Counted from the stretch's first letter, positions 21,427 to 32,560 are shown. The stretch is DNA of 64,000 nt from Branchiostoma belcheri (GCF_001625305.1 NW_017803884.1:143541-207540); one strand, 5' to 3'. Notes: generated by a model not told the origin, from the sequence alone. Numbers and translations: made by a program.

Positions 21427-21933
21427 GTCGTGACTGACTGCCTTTCCGCGGGAGGCGGGGAAACATTCTAAATTAACAACAAAAATCAGTCACAAAACGA
21501 CCTTTGCAACGTTAACTAAAAGCATCCAGAGCCATGCGTTCCCATTACAAACTTACGGACATGAAACGAGCGGTGCTACAGCTCCGCGCACCAGAAAAGG
21601 GGGGAGGGGGGCGCACGTACAACTCGGCCCGCCTGAGACGTGGTGCGCCTCGGCGTCATTCCTAGGGTAGCGCGGTCACATTTCACGTCCAAAAACAACA
21701 AAAATTTCACACAGTGGCCTTTATAATATTAACAAAAAACTGACGAAGTCCCAAATGCGTAACTATTTATTCAGTATGCAAATATAGTGAAAGAATGTGA
21801 TGTACTTACTTCGAGTGAGTGTTTGACACTGAAGTTCCCGCCAGATCACGCTGGGCCATGGGACTTGCTCACAAGCTGGATTGGCTTATTTTCTTGAAGA
21901 AGAGACCTTTTCGTTGGCTCACTTGGCTATTTT

Positions 21934-22495
21934 TTGTCTGTTAATACCGGCAAAATGAGATTCTATAGAAAATGTAAAACTGAATACTGTTTAGAACAAT
22001 ACCTAGAACATTGTGACTTCGATCAGCGCTTCGCTATTAGTAAAATTAGAATCAGTGCCCACCCCTTGGAAAGCGAAAAAGGGCGATATATGAAAATACC
22101 TGTGTCGGAGAGAATTTGTAAATATTGCTCCTCCCTCAAAAACAGTGGAAGACGAAATCCATTCCATCTCTAACTGTCCATTTTATGACGACATCAGAAA
22201 TCAACTATTTACCACCGTGTCCAAAATGCTGCCTTACTTCCCCACCATTCCTTACCACAAAAAAGCAATTTTACTACTAAAATCAAAGAACCCACATATT
22301 ATAGAAGAAGTGGGTAAATTCTTCCATTGCCTAAAAAGAAGTCAAACCCAGTAAAACTAGTGTCATGTCATGTTGTAGCATATAGTATAATGTTAGAAGT
22401 AGATATAGTCTCACATATCACTGTATTTTCTTTCTATGTTGTTTGTAACTGCAATTAGCCCTCGGGCAAGTATTTGCAAATAAACTTTCATTTAA
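21934..22495 (+). mobile_element. LINE C, 3' end with frameshift and AATAAA tail
   Basis: The plus frame reads EYCLEQYLEHCDFDQRFAIS and ERICKYCSSLK, which looks like the C-terminal zinc-finger-like region of a LINE ORF2. A one-base shift near 22148 leads to IHSISNCPFYDDIRNQLF and ends HCLKRSQTQ before the stop. About 150 bp of 3' UTR then runs to GCAAATAAACTTTCATTT. Only the ORF end is present, without catalytic motifs. Confidence 0.65.
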
Positions 22496-22499
22496 TAAT

Positions 22500-23135
22500 C
22501 ATTTTGCGATATGGACGAGTCCACCACGGTGGTCAAATCTGGGCTGCAAAGTTCCCACATTTCATAGAATCCGAATAGAGAGAAAAGCTCAAGGAACAAC
22601 TAGATGAGATGGAACAAAAGGGCATTACATGCATATTACCTGTTTCATCTGTTCGCCTGTACTTAGCCCGGTAGGGCATGAATGTACAATAAAGGTTATT
22701 ATTATTATTATTATTATTATTATAAGCAAAGTGACCCGACCAACAGATTGGAACTCCATAGTGGTAAAGGAAAAGCCAAATGGAAAGCTCCGAATTTGCT
22801 TAGTCCCTAGAGATCTCAACAACGCTCTTAAGCACAACCACTATCCAACACCGACGCTGGAGAAGATAACACCAGTACTAGCAAGAGCAAAGGTGTTTAG
22901 CAAATTGGATGCCAGTAATGGATACTGGAATATTAAAATCGACGAAGAATCGTCCCTGCTAACAACGTTCAACACACCCTATGGTCGGTATTGCTTCAAC
23001 CGCTTGCCGTTTGGCCTAAAGGTCGATCGGGATTGCCGATGACATCCATGTGTTTGGTAAAAGTGGCAGTGATCACGACAAACACCTCCACGAGGCGATG
23101 GAGAAGACACGGCAAGCCGGAATAAAACTGAATGG
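22500..23135 (+). pseudogene. Ty3-type reverse transcriptase, deleted and interrupted
   Basis: The plus strand carries the first RT motifs: EKPNGKLRICLVPRDLNNAL, then FSKLDASNGYWNIKI and FNRLPFGLK. After FGLK, sequence jumps straight to IADDIHVFGKSGSDHDKHL in another frame, so roughly the segment between RT blocks 4 and 5 is deleted. The I-A-D-D catalytic box is present but out of frame with the rest. Upstream the reading is broken at EQKGIT by a LINE tail (22630-22724). The element stops at AGIKLN near 23130. It is not the same copy as the gag-protease element on the other strand. Confidence 0.85.
22630..22724 (+). mobile_element. LINE 3' tail nested in the Ty3-type RT
   Basis: About 95 bp with GCCCGGTAGGGCATGAATGT, AATAAAGGTT and an (ATT)n microsatellite (22697-22723), the usual 3' terminus of a LINE. 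It separates GIT from SKVTRPTDW of the RT, which would otherwise be adjacent. The insert is extremely 5'-truncated. No clear target duplication is visible. Confidence 0.8.
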
Positions 23136-23475
23136 CCCACAGGCACGTCAGCATGCCCCTCAAGGGTGGTTTCAGGTTTTCACAACAACAACCCGGCTCA
23201 GACTGCAAGTTATGAGTTCCAGATGTTTCCCAGTTCTTGGTTCTACACAAACACTGAGCCCATTTCAGATACACAGTTCCCTATCGTGAGTCCTTCACCT
23301 ACCGGAGTGTTGCCCTCGGTGAAAGTGATCCCACTTCTGACACCATGTGTTAGGAAATGAGCCGGGGTTGATCTCAAGGAACTCCGTTTAATGCCAGACT
23401 TCTGCCCTAGTACAGGCCAACTGCCCTTGTACCCGTAACAAATGTTGTGCAATAAACTTTGACTTGACTTGACAT
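23129..23475 (+). mobile_element. Retrotransposon 3' end with (ACTTG)n tail
   Basis: This sequence follows the RT break and ends GTGCAATAAACTTTGACTTG, then repeats of ACTTG. A polyadenylation-like AATAAA followed by a short tandem tail is typical for the 3' end of a non-LTR element. No ORF is recognisable in it. Confidence 0.5.
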
Positions 23476-23551
23476 ATAATACATCAATATTTATCTCATT
23501 TCTTATTACTCATCCCCCAGGAATCACTGTCTCTCCTCCACTAATATCAAG

Positions 23552-24240
23552 ATGGCTGGAAATGATCCACCTCCTCTACACGGTTATATCAAGAGTGTCT
23601 CACCAATCAGAGTAGGAAACACTGGGTCAAAATTCTTCCGATTTCAAGTACAAGGTGAAGAAAACACAACCAAAGGCATCTGCTTCAGCCCCCCAAAAAG
23701 GAAGCAGATTTCTCAAACCGAAAAGGCAAGATCACCTTGCAAGATAACAAAATACAGGACATCAACCAACGCAACAAGTGATTTTGCGTTCACAGAGAAC
23801 TCAGAAATAGAAGAATCAGACCTCACCTTTGACAAACCACGTCCACCTGTGACAACACTGTCCAAAATCAACGACATTCAGAAAACAGAAAATAACCAAG
23901 AAGTGTCAGTCCAACTAAAAATCACTTCAATGGACAACGCAGAAACAATAAACAAAGGATCGAAGAAGTTGCAAAAAAAGAATGCAAAGCATCGGATGAA
24001 ACAGGCTCAATCAGATTTGTCCTATGGGACGAAGGACGATGGACGAAGTATCTGTCAACAACACCGGAGACAACATACGAACAAATTCCAGACCTGCCAA
24101 TTCCAGACGAACCTACACCAGAGGTGGACAGAGAGCAAGTAACAGGTGACATTGTCTCCTTAGAGATAACATCACGTTATCTAAGATGCAACAACTGTAG
24201 AAAAAGCTTCCTGACTCCTCTGAATCAATCATAACGTGCA
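23552..24240 (+). pseudogene. RPA-like OB-fold protein, frameshifted
   Basis: The open frame starts MAGNDPPPLHGYIKSVSPIR and includes GSKFFRFQVQ and ICFSPPKRKQI. This resembles a family of replication-protein-A-like single-stranded-DNA-binding proteins, common in invertebrate genomes, that begin with an OB fold of this form. A second OB-like segment (VSVQLKITSMDNAE) is followed, after a one-base shift near 23975, by ASDETGSIRFVLWDEGRW, the usual T-G-S-I-x-x-x-L-W-x box of an RPA OB fold. A C-x-x-C (RCNNCRKSF) and a later CNNC further on suggest the RPA zinc ribbon; a stop lies between them at 24230. An RPA-like gene is carried by some Helitron-type elements, but no Rep/helicase was found here. 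Confidence 0.65.
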
Positions 24241-25040
24241 ACAACTGTCTCCGAAGGATATCTCCATCAAACTACTACTAGAAACCAAAGACACAAAGAT
24301 TTCGCTCACCTGCTTTGCTGACACTTTGGAAAAATATCCCCTGTCTGCCAATCACACAAAATGGCTTGGCTGCCTGCCTGGCTGCCTGCCAGACCATAAA
24401 CATTTTCGTCCATCATTACACTAATATGCTTCTTTGCAAATAGCATGCGACTGCACTAAACTAACTTACATGTATGTGTCGGCATAATTTATCTTTAGTC
24501 TTGTTTATTTGAGAATGGAAATGGCTATCCATAACAGCTTGACAGGAATGGCAGCCTAAAGGTTTGTATTCGCAAGTTTGTAATAGACAGGAACACGTAA
24601 AGTACGAGAAGTTGAAGGTCAATAATGCATAGCTGCACTATCGACATATCCTTTGTAGTATATTAACCTTTCTTCTTCTTTCTTTACAGCCAAAGTTGAG
24701 AAGAAAGAGAAAGAACTGCACCGAGTCGTCAGAGTAGCCATTTAAAGTACTGGTTCGCCAGTCTTTACTTGCTCTGTCGTAATAGGTGTATCCAATGAGT
24801 TGTTTTGTACGTTTTGTTCTAGTTTTAATAGTTCACTTTGGATATGTAATTGGAAACTGTTAGGTAAGATAGAGATTACTAAAATGGGAGTGCACGCTTT
24901 CATCAGAGATTATTTCATGGTTTTGTACTTTGTTATTAGAATAGTACTCCTTCAGTAGGGACCAAAAGGCGGAAGGGTTCTTGTCGAAGGATGAGTTTAA
25001 CTATTTAAGGATATTATCTTTGTATCAATGTTTACATTGA
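24241..25040. other. No gene seen; one exon-like stretch
   Basis: A possible exon after TTTACAG at about 24690 reads AKVEKKEKELHRVVRVA and stops. The rest is AT-rich and without recognisable features. Confidence 0.3.
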
Positions 25041-25049
25041 TGAAAGTAG

Positions 25050-25320
25050 GTTGCTATATATGTGCTCTTCCTTTCTATACTGACGACATGTGTCTACTAT
25101 GTCCAAGTCTGAAGGCCTTGCAGAAACTTGTGCATATTTGTGAAGAATTTGGCTTTCTTAATGATGAAGTTTTTAATGTAAACATTTCATGTTGTATGCA
25201 TTTTCCAACTGCGGGTCTGTCACCCTGCGACATTCTAGGTCATCTTTCTTCTTTGCCAGTTAGAAATCCGGCGACATTTCAAGTCAACCCTAAAACTGTA
25301 AGAGAAGGAAAACTCTAAAC
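25050..25320 (+). pseudogene. LINE D fragment with RT catalytic YTDD
   Basis: The plus frame has FYTDDMCLLCPSLKALQKLV then HICEEFGFL, which is RT motif 5 (normally Y-A-D-D, here Y-T-D-D) with the helix that follows it, then SCCMHF. Only about 50 residues match. The flanking sequence is unrelated, so this is a small non-LTR RT fossil. Confidence 0.65.
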
Positions 25321-25815
25321 CACGTGCAGCCTTGTACTCTATTTAACTATTTATTATGTATATTTGTTTATTGTGATAATATGATGCGAATGTTTGTTTT
25401 TACTTTTTGTTGGCTATAAATCAAATTAAGTAACTTGGAGTCACTGTTTTCTACATTTTCTCACTGCAAAAATACGTACGCTAACGTTGTACCGATGTGT
25501 TAGGTTGTGGTCGCCATTTACTCTTCTCGCTTGAACGTAAACGTGGTGGCGGTAGATTTCTTGGATTGTTTTATCATTTGTTTTTTAACTGTTTATTGTA
25601 CATATGTATTGTTCTGTACTGTTAAATCAGATTTTAAGATCGATGTTCAGAATAAGTTGCAGTATAACCATCTGTGGGCATTTTCTGGTCATTTATTAAA
25701 AAATTATGTTACGCTATTCTATTGTTACATCTGTAAGATTTATTTAATAGGTCAAATAGTAATAGAAATACAGACTTTGAATAATGTTAAATTGATATTG
25801 GGTATAATAACAAAG
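25321..25815. other. AT-rich, no gene seen
   Basis: Open plus frames here are long only because of AT-rich composition. No motif is seen. Confidence 0.3.
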
Positions 25816-25819
25816 CTGT

Positions 25820-26137
25820 ATGTATGTTACATCTATGTTGCAAAACCTGGGCTGGCAGTCTCTGGAAGTACGTCGGGAGATCGCCCGCCAGGTCATGTTT
25901 TATAAGACTATACATAATGCTGTCTCCGTCCCACACTCAACCAGGATTGTCCCGGTGGCTCGATGCTCCCGCCGCATCAATCACACTCAAACATTGCAGG
26001 CCATCGCGAGCAGAACCAACTTCTACAGGCTCTCGTTCTTCCCCCGCACCATCAAAGAATGGAACGAACTTGAGCCTGGTGCGGCGGAGGCGGGGTCTCT
26101 CGCCCAGTTCAAACTGGCGAGGACCGTGCTGCATTGA
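25820..26137 (+). mobile_element. LINE C-terminal end (SFFPRTIKEWN type)
   Basis: The frame reads WQSLEVRREIARQVMFYKTI, then NFYRLSFFPRTIKEWNELEP and ends with a stop at 26137. This matches the last 100 residues of many CR1/Rex-like ORF2 proteins (long helix, then S-F-F-P-x-T-I-x-x-W-N-x-L). The first 12 or so residues are a read-in from unrelated sequence. It is directly followed by the SWIM-domain pseudogene with no poly-A or 3' UTR between them. Confidence 0.8.
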
Positions 26138-26159
26138 GCCACCCCATCATGTCTTGAAA

Positions 26160-26720
26160 CAAGTAGTACCAACAACATGCCCTCTTGCACGTGCCGAGAG
26201 TGGGCAAAGCACAAGATGCCTTGCAAGCACTTCTGAGCAATCTTCACCCTGGAAGAAGGGTGGACCTGGGACAAGCTGTCACCAGCATACAGGGATAATC
26301 CCCTGTTCTCACTAGATGACACCCTTTTGGCATCAAGTTCATCTACTAGTAGCTCAAGTGATGACAGTTGGATGGAAGACAACACAAGCAGAGCTTGACC
26401 TACCAGCGCTGTCACCATCACCACCAGTGTACAGCGACCTTCCAGTCAAGCGGAAGTCAAGACTGAGCAAACTGCGCAGAGAATGTGCCAGTCTTCTGCA
26501 CGAGATGACCAACGTCACGTACAACCTGCAGGATGAAGTCTTCCTCACTGCAGTGAAAGATGAGCTGACCACCATGTATGAGGAAATGCGGGGACGTGCC
26601 CCACACGACAACACCATCCGACAACACGACTTCATGGCTCCTATCATACCATTTTGGGCCACAAAAGGATGCCTAGGCCTGTTTTTATTTTTTTTCGCCC
26701 GCATGTACCACAAAGATTGA
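26160..26720 (+). pseudogene. SWIM zinc-finger, transposase-derived (MULE-type) C-terminus
   Basis: The first frame reads CTCREWAKHKMPCKHF, an exact SWIM zinc finger (C-x-C...C-x-H), then an in-frame TGA at 26234, FTLEEGWTWDKLSP and NPLFSLDD. A frameshift near 26395 leads into SRLSKLRRECASLLHEMTNV and AVKDELTTMYEEMRGRAPHD. SWIM fingers sit at the C-terminus of MULE-type transposases and ZSWIM proteins. The N-terminal half of a related protein (C2H2 plus FAR1/FLYWCH-like) is at 59151-59771, and the tail recurs at 5123-5467. A stop and a frameshift make this copy a pseudogene. Confidence 0.75.
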
Positions 26721-26849
26721 CAACAATATTGTATTACATAGATGAGTCATCAAATAAATCACCCCGCCATTCTATATGACTGCTAGCATTTTGTTCCATG
26801 TAGGAAAGTCGCTATCTTATTGACATCAAACCAACATGGGCGCGCAGGA

Positions 26850-26970
26850 CTGCATCTCTATCCGCGGGTAAAAACTGTTCTAACTTCCAACTTTATCGTG
26901 CTTCATCGGTGGGAGGTTTCGTCGCAGGACTGCATCTCTATCCGCGAGTGAAAACTGTTCCAACGTTCCT
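26850..26970. repeat. Short direct repeat around GCAGGACTGCATCTCTATCC
   Basis: GCGCAGGACTGCATCTCTAT and its neighbour CCGCGRGTRAAAACTGTTCY occur at about 26842 and 26923, 81 bp apart. This may be the start of a longer tandem unit. Confidence 0.6.
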
Positions 26971-27185
26971 CGTGCTTGATTCGAAAGTTTCTTCGGCCGT
27001 GCGTCTTTGCCAGCAATGGATTCGGATATGGTAATTCGCTCCTCAACTTCCTTACCCAACAATTAACATTGCAATGTAGAAGTCGACGCGATATGCGTTT
27101 TAATTCTATTATTTATTTTCTCAGTAAGTCATGTTTTTTATTGCTACCGAGTGACTTTTGACAGCGTTAGCGGGTGGGTTATATA

Positions 27186-27494
27186 GATCATTTAATTTCC
27201 AAGCAAATTTTTTCAGGGGCAAGGAGGGGATTACATAAATCGGCCACATGTAGATGTGCCCTGTCTGACCCGGTGGAATCCGTCACAGAACGGAAGGGCC
27301 CGGAAGGCTTCAAACCACTCAAATCTAATCAATCTTGGCACACTTCAGCCGCTAGTAAAGAGGTGCGAATACGAAGTTTGCAACGAGTGCAGCTCTTAAT
27401 CTCCAAGCAAATAATACGATGGATACTGCCTTTCCACCGTATGATCTGCTTGGAAATTACGGCTTTTGCCCCGAGGAAATCTGCCTGGAAATAA
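27186..27494. mobile_element. Possible MITE-like inverted repeat with central hairpin
   Basis: The left end ATTTCCAAGCAAATTTTTTC then AGGGGCAAGGAGG is matched, inverted, by GCCCCGAGGAAATCTGCCTG then GAAAT at about 27460-27494 (imperfect). A second inverted pair inside (CCAAGCAAATAATACGATGG at 27402 and CCACCGTATGATCTGCTTGG at about 27438) makes a hairpin. No target duplication could be confirmed. Confidence 0.4.
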
Positions 27495-28960
27495 CTAGGT
27501 TGTAACGGTTTTATAATTAGTTCCATGATTGCTTCTCTTCTTCTCACGATAAGACACTCGCACTTCCCGCAGCGTTGATAGGTTTATTGTGATCTATGAG
27601 GTTCATCAAAGTTCTGACTCCGGCCATCTAGTTTTCTGATGAGCCAATCACGGCCAAGAATGGCGTAGTCGTCCCGAAAAGGCGGGTGACACTGATCCAC
27701 GTGTTTTAATTTAGTATGGAGAGGACAATGTGCATGAATGCAAAGCTAGGATTTTGGAGTATTGCAAAGATTAAAATACCATGTGTGGCACTGACGCCCA
27801 ATACATCGATTGGCTGCAAAAATCAGGGTAGCCTTTTTAAATTTGGGTGGCACCGAGACTAATACATTGATGCTCGGAAGGCTCTACTCAAATTGAAAAA
27901 ATATGTTCTCGTGTCCTGAGAGTGGCCTTCACGCATGTCAATGGTGTGGTCAGATCGTTATGGTAAACCTTCCTGTGGTGTAATGCATGTCACTCAACGG
28001 TAATTTAAGCAACTAACAGTGTAACACGGCGCACTCTGTGGATCAGACCAGAATAGTAGAAATTATACTATGTATAATACTATAATAGATTCCATTCCAC
28101 GTCACCGTGCTGGTGTATGTTGCCTTTTCGACAGTTTATCAGTAATTTAGAATAATTTTAAACTCAATTTTGACCTGTTGAATATTTCTTAAGTATTGCA
28201 AAGCATTCGAAATATTAGTTTAGATGAGTACGCTGCTTTAAATGTTTTCTACCATATTTAGACATTTCTCTAAACAAGCTTAGACATTTTACCTCCATGC
28301 TGTGACATAGGGATTGGCACATCCCTACAAAGTGGTCGGTGATAAAAAGTTTATGACTCCGCGTAGCGATACTGTCACGGCCGCGAGCACCAGCGGCAAA
28401 TGTAAACAAAACAAATCAGAGGAACATGTCCGTTATGCGGTCCTATAGTGGCGGTCGATTTAACTTCCCGAAATTCGTTCTTTGAGTCACAGACAAACTG
28501 GGCCCCCTATGGCCGACCAACTCCCCTGACCGGCTACACTCTTTTCTTTATTAACCAATAAATTAAATTGGCGTGGCCTTATCTTAACATAATCATAGTA
28601 CTTGCAAGGTATAAATGACAGCCAGCCCGTCAATATGAACCACAAAAGTTGGCGGACCGAAACCGGTGAGGGTAGCCGGCTGAGTATCAAACTCATTGGT
28701 GACAACTCCAAAGAGAAGGAAAATTCGTAAAATCGAAACCAATTGCTATCTTGTTTTGTGTACAATATACTAGAGTTCCCCGATCTCATACCTTCGCCAA
28801 ATGATGTTTATCTTTATGACTGACAAAGTTTACATTAGATTATTCCCCCCCTGATTTAAGAAATAGCAACCTAATTTTCATGCATTATATCATTTTATCA
28901 TAATCTCAACCAAAAGACAGTCTTATATTAACAAAGAATGCATTCTAGCATTTCCTAATA
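27495..28960. other. No gene seen
   Basis: Short frames on both strands only. One block near 28670-28730 (GAGTATCAAACTCATTGGTGACAACTCC) resembles a block at 30100-30130, which suggests a dispersed repeat. Confidence 0.3.
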
Positions 28961-29619
28961 AATTATGCAAATGAGGTCCTGATTTGAATAAATTATCTTT
29001 AATGATGTTCACCTCAATTTAACTTTCAAAAATCACAAGTATGAAATTCCAGGCAGTTATCATTACATGATTATAAAATTTTCTCATTAATTATGCAAAT
29101 TAAGTCATTATTAACATAATCAATATCTTCCTGTGTTTCTCTCGTTGTCAATTACCAATGTCACAAGCTTCAATTGTCCTATCATGGAATGCAGCTGATT
29201 TATAGAATTTCCCCATAAATTATGCAAATTATATCCATATTTGCATAATTGTCACATAATTATATTAAGCATCACGTAAGCTACCTACGTACCAAAAATC
29301 ACGACGATCCGTCAACCGGTTCTTGAGTTATCCCCTTTTTAATATTTCCAAGAATTTATCCCTGCAGTTCCAGAGCAAGCCACTAGGGGGCCTAAACTCA
29401 CGTCACTTCTTCCCCAGCACAAGAGCTACCTACCATCTAAATTTCGTCACCCTAGCATGTCTAGATCATGAGATATCAAAACCGGAAGTTCAGCTGCAGT
29501 ACCATAACAAGCTGCTAGGGGGTCCAAAATCTAATCATTTTGAGGTCTCATCAAGACCTACCCACCTACCAAGTATCAAGACAATCCATCAAGGCCTTCT
29601 CAAGTTATCGTGTTTACAG

Positions 29620-29654
<35 letters not shown>

Positions 29655-29720
29655 AACGCCCCTGAAAACATAACCTTCTTGGCGAAGTTAACAGTGATTC
29701 TGTAAGTTCGCCCGTTGTTC
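28961..29720. repeat. Dispersed non-coding repeat with ATGCAAAT units and (AC)n
   Basis: AATTATGCAAAT occurs at about 28961, 29090 and 29218 at roughly 128-bp steps, so the left part is a degraded tandem array. The right part has two related units that both hold CTAGGGGG (29380 and 29515). It then runs into an (AC)n microsatellite (29622-29650) and CTGAAAACATAACCTTCTTG, an end sequence I associate with common marine-invertebrate repeats. No coding was seen. Confidence 0.6.
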
Positions 29721-30221
29721 GCATGACCAAAGCGAAAAATTCCATGATTAACAACAAATTGTGTGAACTTGAAGTCAGATTTCGAGTGAGAATATAGATG
29801 GATAATGTACTGATGCTGTCTGTAAAACAGTGAAGGTGAAACGATGATAAGTAAATATATTAAATGAGACAATTTAAATGATAGGAAAATATAATGACAC
29901 AGATTTAATTGTTACTTTTCTAATGTAATGATGTATGCACTTTTATCTATATGGATTTATCAGGTATCAGGCTGAAAACATATCTTTCTTTACATTTCTT
30001 AATATCAAATGAATATTCATCTGCACTCTTTATATATGAATATATAAAGCAATATTTGTACGAGAAGTGCACGGGTTGTCTCTTTCTGTATTGTATCGAG
30101 GACTGAAACTCACCGGTGACAACTCTAAAATAAACTACTTGTTGTTTTTTAAGTTACAATAAGAATCAAGATGTTGTCAGTTACTGTTAGTGGTTGGATC
30201 TTGCCTGCCCAAAGTCAAATC

Positions 30222-30415
30222 GACAGCTCTCACTTCAAACTTTTCCAATCGCATGCAAACTTGAGTTGTCGATGTTTTGTCCTTACCATCATGTCCTCTA
30301 CAAGGGTTTTTAACAGTATGTTCCTTCTCCTCTACAACAATCTCCTAACTTGTGTTCAAACGTTTCCAATCGCGTGCAAACTTGAGCTGTCGAGGTTTGG
30401 TCCTGACTTTCCTGT
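30222..30415. repeat. ~126-bp direct repeat, 2 partial copies
   Basis: TTCCAATCGCATGCAAACTT then GAGTTGTCGATGTTTTGTCCT at about 30243 is matched at about 30365 with a few differences. Confidence 0.8.
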
Positions 30416-31203
30416 ACTGAGGTCGCCGGAGAGTGGTCATTTGGAAAACCCATCACAACCTTTAAGATCTTTAACAATGTGACTTCGTCTTTAACCTCGA
30501 ATCTATCATATCTAGTATGTAGACTGAGTGCGCGACAAACCTTTACAATGTCGTTCTTTCGTTTATGTGGAACCAATCGATGAACATCGGATACGAAACC
30601 TCTTCCCATCCAGATCAATGCATCGTATAGGCAAGCAAGAAATATACTTCAAGCCATGCTTATGCACTGATATTTGTTCATGGCCACTCAGCTCTTTCTT
30701 ACATGGGTTTCGTATAAAGAAAGTTCCAGTATATCTCTGTTAGGCGGGCATCATGCAGCTGGGCATTCATGCTTTCATTGGGACCAGGTGAAAGAGTCCC
30801 TGTAGTTTCTGATGGCTGTGTGTTGTTGTTGTTGTGTTCTTGATGCAATTTCTCTTCACTTGTGTACTCCAGCACAGAGGAGTGATGGAAGGTGCTCAGA
30901 TATGACTGACTCTAAAGTACTAAAAGGGACACACCTTGTACTGCGACAATTATTACACATCCCCGCAGCTGTTCCTGAACCTCAGTGATTCAGGCACCAA
31001 TGCCTGTGGTATAGTTAGAAATCGGAAGGGCCTACCTCAGTCCTTCAAATACACTACGCTATACTCTACTATATGAATAGACCTGAAGCATGGACAATGT
31101 GTTACCGCAACATTCCACATGATCGAACGGACACAAACATGTTTTTGGGAGCTTCCACAACCGGCTCAAAGTATTCTGTTCTTTCAGAAGATAAAGGCAA
31201 ACC

Positions 31204-31338
31204 GTCGCGTTGATGATTTGATTCAAATACTTCTACGAATCGAAGAGGATGACTTCTGGAGAAGAAACAGTCGCGTTGATGATTTGGTTCGAATACTTAT
31301 TCGAATCTATAAAGAGGATGACTTCTGGAGAAGAAACA
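31204..31338 (+). repeat. 66/69-bp coding-like tandem duplication
   Basis: Copy 1 (31204-31269) and copy 2 (31270-31338) both read RVDDLIQILLRIEEDDFWRR-type 22- to 23-residue peptides in one plus frame (31119-31349). The single length difference is a whole codon, so the frame is kept. The peptide is amphipathic and may form a helix, but no domain is claimed. Confidence 0.65.
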
Positions 31339-31783
31339 GCGACCTCCTATAGCACACGAACAGTCAAGTTGCATGCAAACTTCGGTATACGTTCATTACA
31401 GTAACCCCAGCATAGATGAACTGACATGTTTGACTGTTGGTCAGGATTACCCAGCTAGCTTAGCTGATGCACCCTTCACACATGTAGGGTTTCTCACCAG
31501 CGTAATTTCAGTCCTAGTCATACCACAGATATACTGCATATAGTGTGGGCAGGTGACAAATAGTGAACCATATCACATATGTATTTAGTTTAGGGTCTCA
31601 TACGCCAAATTTCGCTGTCCCATAGACTTACACCTTGGATAAGCTAGTGGTAGCTACCAGCCACAAGATGGAAGACACGGTAAGAGAACAAAGATTGTTC
31701 GATGTTCCTCTCCTGATACAATCATCAAGAACTTCCTGTCACAGACCTCCCAGAAAAACCCCAACTGCAGCCTTTAGTGCGCC

Positions 31784-32560
31784 ATGCCGGCCTCTGGCAA
31801 CATGGGCGAGACCCAGTACGAGTTCTTGTTCGAGGAGACTTTAATGTGTACCAATTGTGGTTTCATGTTTGCTCCAGTGAAGCTATACCAAGGGGCAGAG
31901 CGGTTCCCTGGCAGGACCAGGGGGCCAAAGCCTGCAAAAACGAACCTCAAGTTTGCTGTGGCTCTGAACAAGGTCGGCACTGGGGTAACGGGAGCCAAGA
32001 CCCTGCTAAGCGGCATGGACGTAGGAACGCCAAGCATCTCCACCATGCAGAAGCTGGTGAGTTCTGTCTGTGTCAGCATGGAAACAATCCTGGAGACCTC
32101 CCTGGAGGAGAACAGAGGAAAGCTTCGCCGTGTACTGAAGCTCAGCGGAAGAGAGGCCCGGGAGGGGGAACCGGTCGCAATTGATGCGACGACGGATGGG
32201 TGCTGTAATAACCCTTGCTACCATGGTGTGTTTCAACGGGCAACACAAGTAACCATGCCTTTCGAGACTGAGACCAACGGGAATCTGCTGATACACTTCA
32301 AGTCAGCAAATAAGTTGTGCCAGATCGGAGAGGGACAAATGGCGGATGGGGAGGAAAATCCTTCCCCGGGGCACCAAGGACAACAGCTGTGTCAGAGTGT
32401 ATGTCCTCAGAAGAGTCAAGATCAGACAATGAGGGGGCAGGGGTTTCAAAACTAGGTCCATTCCCTGGCAGTCTGACCTGTTCACGAAATACAAGCGTGA
32501 ACTGGACCTCAAATCAGACAAACTGCGGACCGAAATTGCCAGGAGACTGTCAGTAAAATG
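31784..32560 (+). pseudogene. Mutator-like transposase (PF20700-type) fragment
   Basis: The 223-codon frame reads CTNCGFMFAPVKLY, TRGPKPAKTNLKFAVALNKV, TPSISTMQKLVSS and VAIDATTDGCCNNPCYHG. This has the architecture of the Mutator-like transposase domain widespread in lancelet and cnidarian proteins: a C-x-x-C knuckle, then A-x-x-N...L...T, then S-x-S/T-M-Q-K, and a D-A-x-x-D-G block where family members have the first catalytic Asp. The frame shifts near 32320, where the neighbouring frame has SECMSSEESRS. A later frame (32477-32555) reads LFTKYKRELDLKSDKLRTEI. The C-terminal catalytic part is absent, so it is probably inactive. Confidence 0.7.

Noticed and set aside
21158..21471. Plus-strand Pro-rich ORFs opposite the DIYDG fragment
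   Set aside because: They come from a GC-rich repeat and have no motif, whereas the minus frame ends in a recognisable motif.
25507..25905. Membrane protein from a hydrophobic 132-codon frame
   Set aside because: The sequence is AT-rich, giving Phe/Ile/Leu/Tyr-rich text by composition. There is no start context or homology.
30171..30618. Coding region with repeated text
   Set aside because: The 126-bp repeat has indels that break frames on both strands, with no splice support.
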